The notes under the pieces: generated by a model
What the model saw: only the letters and a program-made list of their open reading frames with translations
Databases searched by the model: none
What the model was told of the DNA's origin: nothing
Program-made: the position numbers and the translations under genes
Shown here: one piece after another, positions 12,061-23,154 of the stretch
Layout: each line of letters opens with the position of its first letter
Position numbering within the stretch: position 1 is the stretch's first letter
From: Alopecurus myosuroides
Taxonomy: Eukaryota > Streptophyta > Magnoliopsida > Poales > Poaceae
DNA: 64,000 bases
Assembly (NCBI GenBank): GCA_028641055.1
Contig: CM054058.1
Coordinates: 237,315,551 to 237,379,550, forward strand
Reading direction: 5' to 3'

Positions 12061-12231
12061 CATCAACACTTGTCAAATACTTCACATTCTATATGTCGCA
12101 ATTTAGAGAGAACAAATGAATGGTTGCAAATGTCGGTCCTTTTTCATTTGTAATCATCAGCCCATGTTTTTTGCGTCACCATGGCGATGCCCACCGGCCC
12201 AGAATATTGGACCTCAGCTGGTAAAATGATA

Positions 12232-12379
12232 CTCCCTTCGTTCAACAATAGATGACTTCCACATATCTATATATGGATGTATCTAGACAATAAAGATGTC
12301 TAGATACATCCATATATATAGTCTAGATACATCCATATATATAGATATGTGGAAGTCATCTATTATTGAACGGAGGGAG
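12232..12379. mobile_element. Stowaway-type MITE
   Basis: Terminal inverted repeats CTCCCTTCGTTCAA and TTGAACGGAGGGAG bound a 148-bp element. It is flanked by the TA target-site duplication (12230-12231 and 12380-12381) typical of Tc1/mariner-derived Stowaway elements. The interior holds a repeated block, TCTAGATACATCCATATATA, in two direct copies and one inverted copy, so most of the element can fold into a hairpin. Confidence 0.9.
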
Positions 12380-12381
12380 TA

Positions 12382-12829
12382 GGTGGCCTGCCTATGTTCA
12401 TATCTCGACCAAAAAGAGCCCATGTAATGCGGTAGCCTAGCTCGAGGCAGGATCTTTCAAATTTTCAGGCCACTTACACATTATTAATGTATTGAGATTT
12501 TCGTTTCCAAAAATATATAGAGAATTATTTCCTGCCACTAATACCATGATACAAATCGAGGTATTAAATATGATTTGTTTGACAGCTAGTAAATACTGTA
12601 GATTTTCCTTACAGCTCCAGGGTCCAGGGAGCGCCCAGGCCGACCATGTCAGAGCAACTTGCTATTTTATAGAGAAGATAATACTAGCAGACAGCTATCA
12701 CCTCTGGCAAGTTGCGAGCACGATGAATTGGTAAATTAATGCCAATTGGGACGCTGCCCGGGATCGCTTGCCCCGCCGAAACCCTAGCGACCGATGCATA
12801 CCAGATCACCGGCCAGCCGCCAGGCCCCC
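12382..12829. other. Spacer with no assigned feature
   Basis: A unique-looking region. No frame of note, no long repeat and no recognisable element end was found before the promoter-like block that follows. Confidence 0.5.
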
Positions 12830-12880
12830 TATATAAGGCCGGACAAGCTCACAGCTACCTCCACAACATCTTTGCTCTTG
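12830..12880 (+). promoter_or_regulatory. TATA-box promoter-like block
   Basis: CTATATAAGG (12830-12839) follows a GC-rich stretch (GCCCGGGATCGCTTGCCCCG region) and is followed by a CACAGCTACCTCCACAAC leader. This resembles a plant core promoter with a transcription start expected near 12865-12875. No convincing downstream coding exon was found. The frames at 12739-12963 and 13427-13681 have no recognisable domain. It may be a relic of a gene 5' end or a transposable-element promoter. Confidence 0.4.
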
Positions 12881-13286
12881 CTAGCTACGGTGGCTCGTCT
12901 GTAGATCTTATTGTTGTGTTCTTGAGTCTCCTAGCCGTGATCTTATTGCTGTTTCTTGTGTGAGCAGCAACGGTGGTGCTTCCCCTTCCGGGTTTCTTCT
13001 TTGAGTTAGCTTTCTTTTATCCATTGAGCCTTTTTTCCTATGTGAATATGTGATATTTAGGCTTTGGTTTTCTTCTCGTCGGTACTGCTTTTATATATGC
13101 TGGTGCAAAATCTTCCAATCCGGCTGTGACAAATCCCTCTTGGACAGCCCGGCCACCTTTTGCACATAAGGATGGGCTACGTGTGTTAAAACATTAGTGG
13201 CCAAGTGCTCGCTTCACTCACATACGGAGGCTTGGAGTTCATCAGATTCCAATCCTCCTGGTGGAGCAAGCACACATAACCTAATT
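12881..13286. other. Leader-like region downstream of the TATA block
   Basis: T-rich sequence (for example 12990-13090) that could be 5' untranslated region and intron of a relic gene. Nothing in it can be assigned. Confidence 0.3.
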
Positions 13287-13376
13287 GTTAGGCAAACCGA
13301 ATATGCCCGTATATTCGGTTATATCCTGCCATGTTTAGAGCTTGATATCTATACAGGCATATTCGGTTTGCCTAAC
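13287..13376. repeat. Perfect 21-bp inverted repeat (hairpin or small MITE)
   Basis: The left arm (13287-13307) starts GTTAGGCAAACCGAATATG. The right arm (13356-13376) is its exact 21-bp reverse complement, and the spacer is about 48 bp. A third partial copy of the ATATTCGGTT block lies in the spacer. The perfect arms imply a recent origin. I cannot fix a clear target-site duplication, so the element class is open. Confidence 0.65.
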
Positions 13377-13804
13377 ACAAATTTGCATTTTTTATTTACT
13401 TTTTCTTTGCACTCTACATATCGTTTGTGATCCGGCAAAAAGTTTTCCTTTTGCTTTCCTATTTACGGCGCCCTTTCCTCCAAGGGGAGGGCATCGCTGG
13501 ATCCGCAGGTTTCCATTTGGGGACAAACAAACCAGATCTGCAGTTATCAAGAGACGAGGATGTGGAAACGATGGATGTACTGATGGAAACTGCTTCTTGT
13601 TTACAGATTACAGTGGTAGGAAAACGACATAGCATCCAAACATCCATAAAAATGTCACTCCAACAAGAACCGGATCGCTAAATCACTATGTGATGATTGT
13701 ATAAGCAAAAGTTTAAGTACTCAGTTGAGTATCAAATGACAGGGGCACTAATTTCAATCGTTTTAAAAACAAAACGAATTTACAACAGATATTTTGGGGA
13801 GAGT
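13377..13804. other. Unassigned spacer
   Basis: Contains an unrecognised plus-strand frame at 13427-13681 with no known motif, and nothing else I can support. Confidence 0.4.
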
Positions 13805-13863
13805 TTGTTGAGGGAGAACTCTGATTTGCTTGCATTGTTGAGGGAAACTCTGATTTGCTTGCA
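13805..13863. repeat. Tandem duplication of ~30 bp
   Basis: Two adjacent copies, 30 and 29 bp, of a unit that begins TTGTTGAGGGA and ends CTGATTTGCTTGCA. They differ by one base indel. This looks like a replication-slippage or repair duplication. Confidence 0.85.
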
Positions 13864-13974
13864 TTGCTGAACTGTTCAAGTCATATTAGAATAACAAATG
13901 CACCACTGTTCAGAAATTGCAGCTTAGGTTGCATACAACTTATCAGAATCTTATCTGTACCAGTCACGACGGAC

Positions 13975-14036
13975 ATATACTCGCCCGTCCCGTATTAGGG
14001 CAGGAATATACTCGCCCGTCCCGTATTAGGGCAGGA
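13975..14036. repeat. Perfect 2 x 31-bp tandem duplication
   Basis: The 31-bp unit starts ATATACTCGCCCGTCCCG and ends TTAGGGCAGGA. It is present twice in direct tandem with no mismatch seen, so it is a recent local duplication. The remaining sequence to 14326 is AT-rich and unassigned. Confidence 0.9.
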
Positions 14037-14347
14037 ATAGAAAACTTGTAGGATTTATATGCCATGACTAACTAAATGAATCATATGAGATGGGCAATTT
14101 TCTTTGATTGTGTGAAGGCATTTTAACATGACGTTGGATCTCATATTATTTTTCCTATGAGATTTGTACAAGATTTTTTTTCCCTATAGGATACGATCAT
14201 CAAACAAGCAATATAGGACAATTTCCTAATAGGATTCAATCCTACAAAAATTCTATGCCATTCCTATAAATCAAAGAAGCTCTTAGTCGTTGAATATGGG
14301 ATGGAGGGGGTAAATATCAGATTCAACCAAAAAGAGCACTTTTTGCG

Positions 14348-14370
14348 GACACGCAAAAGACTTGCGTGTC
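14348..14370 (-). other. 3'-terminal stem-loop of the LINE
   Basis: On the minus strand the element ends with GACACGCAA, a five-base loop and TTGCGTGTC, then CGCAAAA. It is a perfect 9-bp stem at the extreme 3' end. Conserved 3' stem-loops are known to be recognised by the reverse transcriptase in stringent-type LINEs, including plant L1 members. The very short A tail fits that type. Confidence 0.75.
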
Positions 14371-14500
14371 GGATTTTATAGATAGGGGAAAAATTACAGG
14401 GTTGGACCTTCCGGTCCTTACAAGGCTAGTGGCATGGCGAATCCAGAGGGCGACTGGTTACCATGCCGGAAGAACTCAACGCCCTAAACCCAACAGCCGG

Positions 14501-16790
14501 CTATCTCCAAAAACGTCTCAGCCCTACTGCGCCGGCCTTCATCCAAAGGTCTGCTTCGCAAGCTGTGGAGGAGCAGACGGTCTGGACCGAGGAGGCCACC
14601 CCCTCAAACACTCTGGCATTCCGCTCGCGCCAAAGCATCCAGAGTACAAGGAGCACGGTTGTGTCGAGACCTTTACGCAGCTGGCGCGCGACAAGCTGCC
14701 TAGCCGAAGACCACCAATCAGCGAGGTGTGGCACGGTGGGTATTAGAGCGGCATGACCACACTTCCCCAAGACCTCCGACCAGACGGCAGTCGAGAACGG
14801 GCAGGTTAGCATGAGGTGCTCGGCGGTTTCGGGCAGCGCACCACAAAGCGGGCACACAACGTGGCTTTGAAGTCCATGGCGCCGCCTGCGGTCAGCCGTC
14901 CAAAGGCGCCGGTGCAGAAGAAGCCATGCGTGAATCTTGCACTTGCCGGGGGCCCAGGTTTTCCACAGCAGCTTGCCGCATGGGAAGGATTCCAACCCAT
15001 GGAACAAGGCTTCGTAGGCGGATGCAGCGGAGTAGTTGCCGTCAGCCGTCCACTTCCACACGATCCGGTCCATCTCCTCGCCAAGCGGGGGCAAGGCATG
15101 GAGGCGATCCGCGAGCTCCATGAGTTCTACGAGTGCGGGAACCGCGAGGGCGCCAGTGATGTCGCTGATCCATGCATTACCGGTTAGGGCTTGCTGCACC
15201 GTGCGCGTGTCGACAGCGGATGCATTCACTGCCCTAGCCAGGTGCGGCGCCAGGGTTTGGATTGACTGACCATCGAGCCATCTGTCGCTCCAGAAAATGG
15301 CTGATCTTCCGTTGCCCAGGATCCAAGTTGTGGAGGCCGAGAAGAAGCTATCCAGCACGGGGTCGGTGTTGGCAGGAAGGGCAGCCCAACAGCTGTTCTG
15401 GTCGAAGCGTTGCCAAGCCCAACGTAGGCGCAGGGCCCATCCCATCAGCTTGAGATCGGGGATGCCCAATCCACCGTACGCAACCGGCCTGCAGATTTTC
15501 TCCCAGGCCACCATGCATTGGCCTCCATGCACGGTTTCAGTGCCTTGCCAGAAGAAGGCGCGCAGCCGTTTCTCGTACGCCTTGATGAACCACGCCGGTA
15601 GCTCGAACGCGATGGAGTGATAGACCGGCATCAACGAAAGGACTGCCTTGACAAGGATCAACCTCCCTTGCTTGCCGAGTAGCCTAGCCTTCCAGGTGGG
15701 ACACTTGTTGAAGATCTTGTCTAATGCCGGCTGGAGGGAGGCCTTGGTCGGGTTTCTGTAGGACAGCGGCAGGCCAAGGTATTGGCAGGGGAAGTGTGCG
15801 ATCTGGCAAGGGAAGGTGGCGGTGATCACGTCGAGGTGCCCTTGCTGACATCTGATGGGCATGGCGGCGCACTTGTCGACATTCGTGCGTAGTCCGGAAG
15901 CGCCCCCAAAACAATCGAGCAGCGCCCGAGTAGCCACCAGATCCTCCGTAGTAGGTGCCAGGAAGATGGCAACATCGTCGGCATAGAGCGACATCCGATG
16001 CTTGATCCCCTGGCAAGGCAAGGGGGAGAGCATGCCGTCCACTTCCGCTTTCCTGAAGAAGGCGTTGAGCGCTTCAAGTGCCAGGACGAAGAGCATTGGC
16101 GCGAGAGGGTCTCCTTGTCTCACACCACGACGGTGCCAGAAGCGGCGCCCGGGGACGCCATTGAGTAGGACGCGCGAGGAAGAGCAGCGGAAGAGTGCGC
16201 AGATCATCTCGATCCACCGATCGCTGAATCCCATGTGCTTTAGCATGCTGATGAGAAACGGCCACGCGACGGAATCGAACGCTTTCGCAATGTCTATCTT
16301 CAGTAGCACCATTGGGATTCGTCGGGCGTGGAGTGCTTTGGCTGTAAGCTGCACCATGCGGAAGTTGTCGTGGATGTTCCTCCCGCGAATGAAGGCAGAC
16401 TGGTTGGCCGCCACCAGCCTGGGCAGTTCCGGCGCCAATCTAGCCGCGAGGATCTTGGAGACGAGCTTTCCAAAACTGTGGACGAGGCTGATCGGGCGGA
16501 AGGAAGCGATATCCATGCTGTCCTCTTTTTTCGGCAGCAGCACAATGAGCGCATCGTTGAGGTGTTGGAGCCCCCGCGATTGCAGATCAAAGATACGTCT
16601 TAGCGCCGCCATGATGTCCGCCTTGATCACCGCCCAAGCGAATTGGTAGAATCGACCTGAGAAGCCATCCGGCCCAGGGGCCTTGTCCGCTGGAAGCGAT
16701 TTGATGATACCCCATACTTCCTCCTCAGAGAGATCCCCATCGAGAACGCTCAGATCGCAGGAGGGGATGCCAAGCTGGCTAGATCGAGCC
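14501..16790 (-). pseudogene. LINE ORF2, reverse transcriptase and C-terminal part
   Basis: About 760 codons are open. The linker near 16700 contains DKAPGPDGFSGRFYQ, the fingers contain RPISLVHSFGKLVSKILAAR, and the palm has DIAKAFDSV and the catalytic box YADDVAIF. GVRQGDPLAPMLFVLALEAL lies between them. The distal part has the plant-LINE region ending in a CCHC-type zinc finger (CPLCGALPETAEHLMLTC). The protein would perform target-primed reverse transcription. It is out of frame with the endonuclease upstream: the junction lies near 16750-16790. Confidence 0.9.
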
Positions 16791-18042
16791 CATTAGTGCG
16801 CGGAGTGGCCAGGCCAAGGGTTTGAGAGAAATACTCGAAGATGACCTTCTCCTTGTCCTCGTGTGACGTTGCGACGTGGCCGTCGCGAGAGATCGTCGTG
16901 ATCACGTTCTTCCGGGCGCGGTGACGGGCATGGATGTGGAAGTATTTGGTGTTGGCGTCACCTTCAGCCAGCCAGGTTATCCGGGAGCGCTGCCTAGCGA
17001 TTGTGCGCTCCAAGGACGCTAGGCCAAGGAACTTGAGCTTCAGCTCACGGCGAAGCTCGAACTCCATGTCAGAGAGGGGACGCCTGTCCTGCGCGGCATC
17101 GAGGCGCAGTATGATTTCCTTGGCGTACAGCAATTGCATTTTAACCGAGCCAATCCTGCGGGCGCCCCAAGATTGTAGCGCCCTCGCCGCATTGCCGAAG
17201 AGGGTATGGAGTCGCCGTACCGGATCAGGGTCCGGAGGCGCCTGCCATGCCTCCTCAAGCGCAACCTGGCATCCATCAATCTTTGTCCAAAAGGATTCGA
17301 AACGGAATCGGAAAGCCTTGGGGCAAAGGAGCGCCGTGTGGAGGATGATCGGGCAGTGGTCCGATGCCATCGACGAGGCCGCGCGCAGGAAGCAGTCCGG
17401 GAACTTCTCCTCCCAGTCCGCGGAGAAGAAGAGGCGGTCTAGACGAACCAACGTGGGCGATCGCCTCTCGTTGCTCCAAGTGTAGCGGCGCCCATGAAGG
17501 GGGAGCTCCCGAAGAACGAGGTCGTCCAGGAGGCCCCTGAAGCGCCCCATCCATCTCCGGTCGAGCCTCCCTCTGTTCTTATCCTGCGCCTGATAAATCA
17601 GGTTGAAATCTCCCGCGAGAACCCAAGGGCCAGGGTGCGAGGCGCGGAACGCGCGCAGTTCGTGAAGGAAGAGGGTGCGCTCGTCGTTCGCGAAAGGTCC
17701 GTACACCGTGGTCAGCCACCATTGCTCCAAGTCGCCGTGTTGTCGAACCCGGACAGAGATGGCAAAGGTGTGGAACGCAATGCCCGTGATCTCCCACCGG
17801 TCCTTCCGCCAAGCGACTAGGATTCCGCCACGGGTCCCGACAGCCGGGAGATAGGTGTATCCAAAGTCCGGGCCAAGCATTTGCATGATTAGCCCATCAT
17901 CGATCACAGCGAGTTTAGTTTCCTCAATACAAATCAACGACGCGCCCTCATCACGAGTTGCCGCACGAACTTGGTTCCTGTGCGCAATGGAGTTGAGGCC
18001 GCGCGCATTCCAGATGCTGATAACTTCGTTTTGACTATCCAT
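16750..18042 (-). pseudogene. LINE ORF2, APE-type endonuclease part
   Basis: It starts at the ATG at 18042 (MDSQNEVISIWNARGLN). Apurinic-endonuclease-like motifs follow in order: CIEETK, TVYGP, AGDFNLI, then LDRLF and ASDHCPI, covering the metal-binding and catalytic residues. The enzyme nicks target DNA to prime reverse transcription. The frame ends at 16750 in a stop created by a single frameshift. The normal ORF2 sequence (SEEEVWGIIKSLPADKAP) continues in the neighbouring frame. Confidence 0.9.
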
Positions 18043-18071
18043 GAGATCAGGTACAACCAGGGGGGGAGGCC

Positions 18072-20659
18072 TTAGCAGACCGCGCCCAGGACAGCCTGCT
18101 CATCCATGGCAGGGGCCGGTGGGGGAAGCTCCACGGCAAAGAGCTTGCGCATAAGCAGCATACGCTCGGGCGCGAGGGGCGTGTCGAAGCATTTGACGTA
18201 GGTGTCATAAACTTCATCATCCACTTCATCAGGCTTGGAGGCGAACCCAAGCTTGCATAGGAGAGAACGGACAGCGTAGGAAAGCGTCCCGGGGACCTCA
18301 GCGCCGGCGCGCTTTGCGATGCGCCTGCTGCGGCGAGGGGGCGGCGGAAGTCCCGGTTCACGGCATGGAGCTAGGACGTGCACCGGGAGCGGGGTCGAGT
18401 AAGCTTGGACGAACGCAGCAGCGTCACCGAAGCGGCGTCCGTCGCAGAAAACTGGGACCTCCACCAGTGAGGTATCGCTGGAGGCGGCAACGCTGGAGTC
18501 CACAGGGGACGGCAGGAGCTGAGGTGCTGATTCATCCACATGCGATGGGGCTGTTGGGGTCCCACCTGTAGGCGTCGCATGCAATGCGCCAGCCACAGAG
18601 GGGGACACGTGAAGGGGTGGCGTACGTGCCAGCTGGACGCGCGTGGATGAATCTGCTCGATCGGGAGCCCTGGGATCCGAGGTTGTCGCCAGATCTACCT
18701 CGGGTGCAGCACCTTCTAGTGGGGGGGCCTGGGGCGCAGTCATAGGCTGGGGTACTGTTTCGGTCGCGCTAGCATCCAAAGATGTGGCAGCGAACAGCCC
18801 ACTTTTGACCAGACCAAGGACGGGTTCCAGACCAGGCCGTTGAGAAAGTGGAGAAGGCGACGAAGGGGACAAAGGGGACGCAGGTGACCTAGGGGAAGCC
18901 GACGAGGAGCACGAAGTGAAGGTGGGTTCTTCGTCAGGCGATCCGTCGTCGTGGAGCGGGGGCGGTCCAACTGAGGGCGGGGCAGGGGGACAGCCGAATC
19001 AGCTTTTGGCGAGGCAGAAGCAGCTTTTTGCAGGGATCTTTCCGGCAGGGCCGTTCCCGGCGAGGTCTTCTCCGGCGAGCGCGGCACCGGCGAGGACGGC
19101 TCCGGCGATCTCGACGGCACCCACCTCGCCTCCAGGAGGACCGGGGGTACGAGACTGGAGTCGCGCGGCTCAGGCTGCTCGGACGCACTCCCCATGTCCG
19201 ATTCCGACTGCGGCGCCGCCGATCTACGGGCGCGCTTGCGTCCGCCGCGTCGTCCTCTGCGGCGCAGGCGATTGGGCCCTGGCGGCGGACCGCCAGCGGC
19301 ATCCGGAGAGGCATCACCAGCCAAGGCCTCGCTCTGCTCCTCCCGTCTGCGCTCAAGCTGCCGGAGCTGGAAGGAGACGTCGTAGTGCAGCAGACGTTGT
19401 TCGTCCTTGGTGGCCGGAATCTCCCCTGGAAGCGCAGCCTCCGGAATGGCCAGGATGCGCTTGGAGGGGATGAGACCAGGGTTCGCAGCCCAGCCCCTGA
19501 TCTTGAAGCTTCGCATGTCCGCACGGCTCAAGGTGGAGGAGTCCACCGAGTCGATATGGCATGCCGGCGCAAGCAGCTGTGCGGCCGTGGAGTGCTCCCA
19601 AGCATGCTCTGGGATTCCGACGATGTCAATGGCCACCCTGTAGCGCATGACCGCGCAGGTAGCCAGGCGCTGACGGTTCCAAGGCTTGAGGCGCAGCTCG
19701 AACCTCGTCGCCGGCACAACGGGATGCTCTAGCGCCCGGGCGCGATCTGCCGGGTCGTTGAAAACGACCAGAAAGTCCGCGGGGAGGGCCGCCGTGAGCG
19801 TAAAGTCCACAGCTTGGAGGGAGAGCGCAGCGGCGAGAACTTGGACAACCTCATCAGACGAGATGGCCGAGCGGTTGTTGACGACAGAGACCAAAATCGC
19901 AGCGGCGAGCCGCGACTCCTCTGCGTCAATGGACGGTGACCTCTGGATGACGCAGACGTCTGGGAGCGGTCTCTCCCCATCCCCCAGATCACGCCGGGGA
20001 GAAGGCGCCTGAAGCAGGGCACGCGGCGTCGGGAGAGGCGGGGTGATGGCGCGGGATCCAGAGGAAGTGTCTGATCCGGCGTTGCGGGGAGCAGGCCTGG
20101 AGGGAGCTTGATGAGTCGCCGACGATCTTCCCACGGGGCCCCGGTTCGGAGCTCCACCACCCCGCGGCCGCGTGCACTCCTTGGCGTGATGGCCCGTTAG
20201 CTTGCAACGGAGGCAGCGCGTGGCCGAGGTGCAGTCGGCGCGGCGGTGCTCCTTGGAGAGGCAGTTGAGGCACTTGCCCTCGAACTCCGGCGGAAGCGCT
20301 CTACGGCCAGGGCGCGGGAAGGAGGTGCCAAGCCTGGGCGGACGCGGGCGGCGGCGCTTGCCAGTGGCAGTCAGCCAGCCATCCTTGTCAGCCTGAGGCT
20401 TGGGAGCACGAACCTTCCGCGCCGCTTCATCCGAGAGGCGGATCTCCACAGGGCGGGAAGCAGGGGTCTCCACAGGGCGGGAAGCAGGGGGCGGCGAGAC
20501 GCAGCCAGGCCGGGAGGCCGGCGCGCTGGCCGCCGCAGACGCGTAGGATCTGGGGGGAGGGGAAGCCGAGGCCGGCGACCCGCACGACGCACGCAGGCGG
20601 CGCTCACGCTCCGAGATGGGGCGCGGCGGAGACACCGCAGGGTCACGCGAAGGCGCCAT
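18072..20659 (-). pseudogene. LINE ORF1 (zinc-knuckle RNA-binding protein)
   Basis: It starts at the ATG at 20659. The proline- and serine-rich N terminus is followed by two CCHC knuckles (CLNCLSKEHRRADC and CLRCKLTGHHAKEC). Next comes an RRM-like region of the plant DUF4283 type (LPADFLVVFNDPADRARALE, then KPWNRQRLATCAVMRYRVAI) and a basic segment RRRGRRGGRKRARRS. The frame is lost near 18840-18870. The true C terminus (RSRRIAKRAG, later YVKCFDTPLAPERMLLMRK) is in another frame ending at 18072. ORF1 protein packages LINE RNA. Confidence 0.85.
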
Positions 20660-20841
20660 GGGGCTGGGAGGGGCTCAGGTGGCCGCGACAGGCGGAGCGC
20701 CTTGCCGCGGTGGGTCTGGGGCGGCGGCGCGTGGCCGCGGTAGGCGGAGTGCCTGGCCGCGGTGGGTGAGTACGGAGAGCTAGCAGGTGGGTGCTTTCAT
20801 GCACAAAATATCATCTCCAAAAAGAGCACTAAAAGTATCTT

Positions 20842-22326
20842 TTATGGGCGAGAGAGAAAAAAAGTGCGAGAAAAAAGGCCGCCCGCGACTCCTGTCTCCG
20901 CCTAGGGTTTCGCCGCCGCCGGCGTGCCCCTGGCCGGCCGCCAACCCCTATCCGACGGAGGCGCCGTCTCCTCTTCGACTCCCGAGCTCTGAGTGTAGCC
21001 TCCTCTCCGCCGCTGTCGGCGAGCTCCACGGGCTAAGCTCACGTGGTGCCGCCGGCGGCGGGACTCCCTTCTCCTGCTCGTGGGGGCCAGGGCGCGGGCT
21101 GTGGCGTCCTTGGCGGGTGGCGGACTTGGCGAGGGGTCCGCCGACGCGGCCTCTCGGCGGTGTGGTGACCTCGCGGATCTTGGCACGTCTGGCCACGACG
21201 CGGGCCCTTTGGCGGCGGCGTGCACGAGGCGGCGACGACGTCTTGGGCGGCGGTGTTGGCTCGGCGGGGCAGCGGCTTCCTCCTAGAGGCGGACCAGTTG
21301 GCACCTTGGTCGTCTGTGGCGACGGTGATTCCTGGGACGCAGAGGTTGGGGACAACACGGTGACGGGGAGAGGTGGCGCTCGGAGGTGGCCGATGTCCAC
21401 GTCCAGGTTCCGTTCTACAGGGGGACAACTGCAACCTTAGCGCTGCAGCGCGGTGGCGGGGATGGCCGGGCCTGATCTGGCCCTGTGGGGCTGATCTGGG
21501 CCTGACCAACCCTGCTATTGTGTCCGATCGGCGACCGGCTCCGGCGGTGGAGGACGTCGATCTCCTCCCAATGGATGCGGATGTCTCCCTCGTGGGCCTA
21601 GTCTATCGTCGGCCCCAATCACCTGCCAGGTTGACATCGCAGCCGGCTGGTTGCTCGGCTTGAAGTCGCGGACGCCGGGGCGGCGGCCCTGGAAGGTGGA
21701 CTGCACGGGCGTCTCTTACGGCGAGCGAAGTGAGGTGGTGATGACTTCGTCCTTTGGTCATGTGGATGGCAAGGAGCGGGCGGTGGGGACTCCTGGCGTT
21801 GGTGGCGGCGACTCCCAGATCGTGTGTTGGAGTCCATTCTCAGTGTCAATGGGCGATCCGGGTGGACGAACGTTGTGCGTAGGTTTTTCCGAGCAAAAGC
21901 TCTACGCTTTGGCGGCGATGCCCGCGGGTATTGTTACCCTCCTGGGGGCACTGTTGTGGCTACCTATGCCTTCGTTGGCTTTGGGTGAAAACCCTGGACC
22001 TATCCGGTCTCGACTTCGGCGGTGTATTACGCCGTTACCCTCTTGGCGGTGTCATCGTGGAGTCTCCTCTGGCTCCGGGTGAAAACCCTTGACCATTCCG
22101 GTCTCGATATCGGCGACGTGATACTTCGCTACCCTCTTGGGGGCGTCGTCGTGGAGCCTCGTCCTTTAGGATCGTTCTAGTGTCCTCGGTGTCAAGTTTG
22201 GGTCTCCATGTTCTTTTCTTTTTCTATCTTTGATCTACTTGCGTTGTAAGAGGTGTCCCTCGTCCCTTTGTATTGGTTCGGCCGTTTGGGCTTTATTTAT
22301 AAAGCGGAGCGAAAACCTATTTCGGC
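20842..22326 (+). mobile_element. Non-autonomous LINE-like retroelement
   Basis: About 1.49 kb between a perfect 10-bp target-site duplication AAAGTATCTT (20832-20841 and 22327-22336). The 5' part is GC-rich with CTAGGGTTTCGCCGCCG. The 3' end has TTTATTTATAAAGCGGAGCG, a tail I associate with grass LINE-derived elements (from memory). No RT or endonuclease motif is present. The GC-rich open frames on both strands have no consistent coding signature. It lies one base after the LINE's own target-site duplication. Confidence 0.7.
21926..22165 (+). repeat. Internal repeats in the 3' part of the non-autonomous element
   Basis: Blocks of GGGTGAAAACCC, followed by CGGTCTCGA and then TTACCCTCTTGG or CTACCCTCTTGG, recur at about 92-bp spacing (around 21985 and 22077). 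Such repeated GTGAAAACCC...ACCCTC units precede the 3' tail. Confidence 0.65.
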
Positions 22327-22336
22327 AAAGTATCTT

Positions 22337-22782
22337 ATACTCCCTCCGCCCCGTACCTATATTAGACGTAATAACATCTATTATGGGACAGAGGAGGTAC
22401 TGGTTAAAAGAAGTAAACCATGACAAAAAAAAGGTCACCTAATTTCGTTCTCAAAATAGAAATGCACCTAATCAGAGGCTGCATAGCTGTATTCAGTAGG
22501 TTACATGACCTATAGTTTTCTCCAAAGATAGAAAAAAGGGGGAAAACAGCTGGAAATGGAGAAAAGAAGGATATAGGCTTGAACCATCTGGATTCAGCTC
22601 CTTTGATAGCAAGTAATCTCAGCATAAATACTCCACTAGGGTTGGTTCAATTATAATGACGAACTGGACTACCGTTAGGATGCAAACAAACATATTGTTC
22701 CTATTCTCACAATGTAAACACTGTAATATAATCTACCTTCAGTCAAAATTAGTCAGGCTTGTGAAGCCCAGTATTCGAGATC
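22337..22782. repeat. Local duplication, unit A
   Basis: This ~445-bp segment matches 23447-23914 at high similarity. Shared blocks include GTTAAAAGAAGTAAACCATG, CATGACCTATAG and GCTTGTGAAGCCCAGTATTC. Its first ~58 bp (22340-22397) is a short Stowaway-like palindrome (CTCCCTCCGCCCC to GGACAGAGGAGG). The part of unit A left of the retroelement insertions is preserved at 14290-14340. Confidence 0.85.
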
Positions 22783-22922
22783 CATTTCAATGACAACTAA
22801 TATGGGATGGAGGGTGTAGATATCAGATTCCAAGAGAACATGCTGTTTAAATCTGCTCGTTTATCTTCACACAACATCGCAAACATATAAAGTGATCTTG
22901 TAGGATTCGGCAAAAAAGACTA

Positions 22923-23138
22923 CTCCCTCCGTCCTAGTTTATAGAACACAATCTCAAAAGCTATGCGGTCCCTCTTCTTAGACACATTTGCATTAATTCT
23001 CTTCTAATTAGTGGGTGGTTGCATCTCGCTATCTCTCTTCACCAATGCATGCAAGATATTAGCCCCAATCAACAAGCACTTTGGTCCGAGAGATTTGCTA
23101 TATGTGACATATAAACTAATAAACTAGGACAGAGGGAG
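22923..23138. mobile_element. Stowaway-type MITE in duplication unit B
   Basis: Terminal inverted repeats CTCCCTCCGTCCTAGTTTA and TAAACTAGGACAGAGGGAG bound 216 bp. TA precedes the left end; the right flank is CA, so one copy of the duplication has mutated. Confidence 0.82.
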
Positions 23139-23154
23139 CACTAAAAGTATCTTA

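Larger units (their letters stand above)
14341..20816 (-). mobile_element. Near-complete L1-type LINE
   Basis: A 6.48-kb minus-strand non-LTR retrotransposon flanked by a perfect 14-bp target-site duplication CCAAAAAGAGCACT (14327-14340 and 20817-20830). It has a ~157-bp GC-rich 5' untranslated region (20816-20660) and ORF1 with two CCHC knuckles. ORF2 has an endonuclease, a reverse transcriptase and a C-terminal zinc finger. A 3' stem-loop ends in only a few A residues. Both ORFs carry a frameshift, so this copy is defective, but it is full length and fairly young. Confidence 0.93.

Noticed and set aside
14366..20012. Many plus-strand open frames across the LINE
   Set aside because: They mirror the GC-rich minus-strand ORF1 and ORF2, which have clear motifs; the plus-strand frames have none.
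20787..21509. Long GC-rich frames on both strands right of the LINE
   Set aside because: High GC lowers stop frequency. The frames overlap on both strands, lack domains and lie inside the non-autonomous retroelement.
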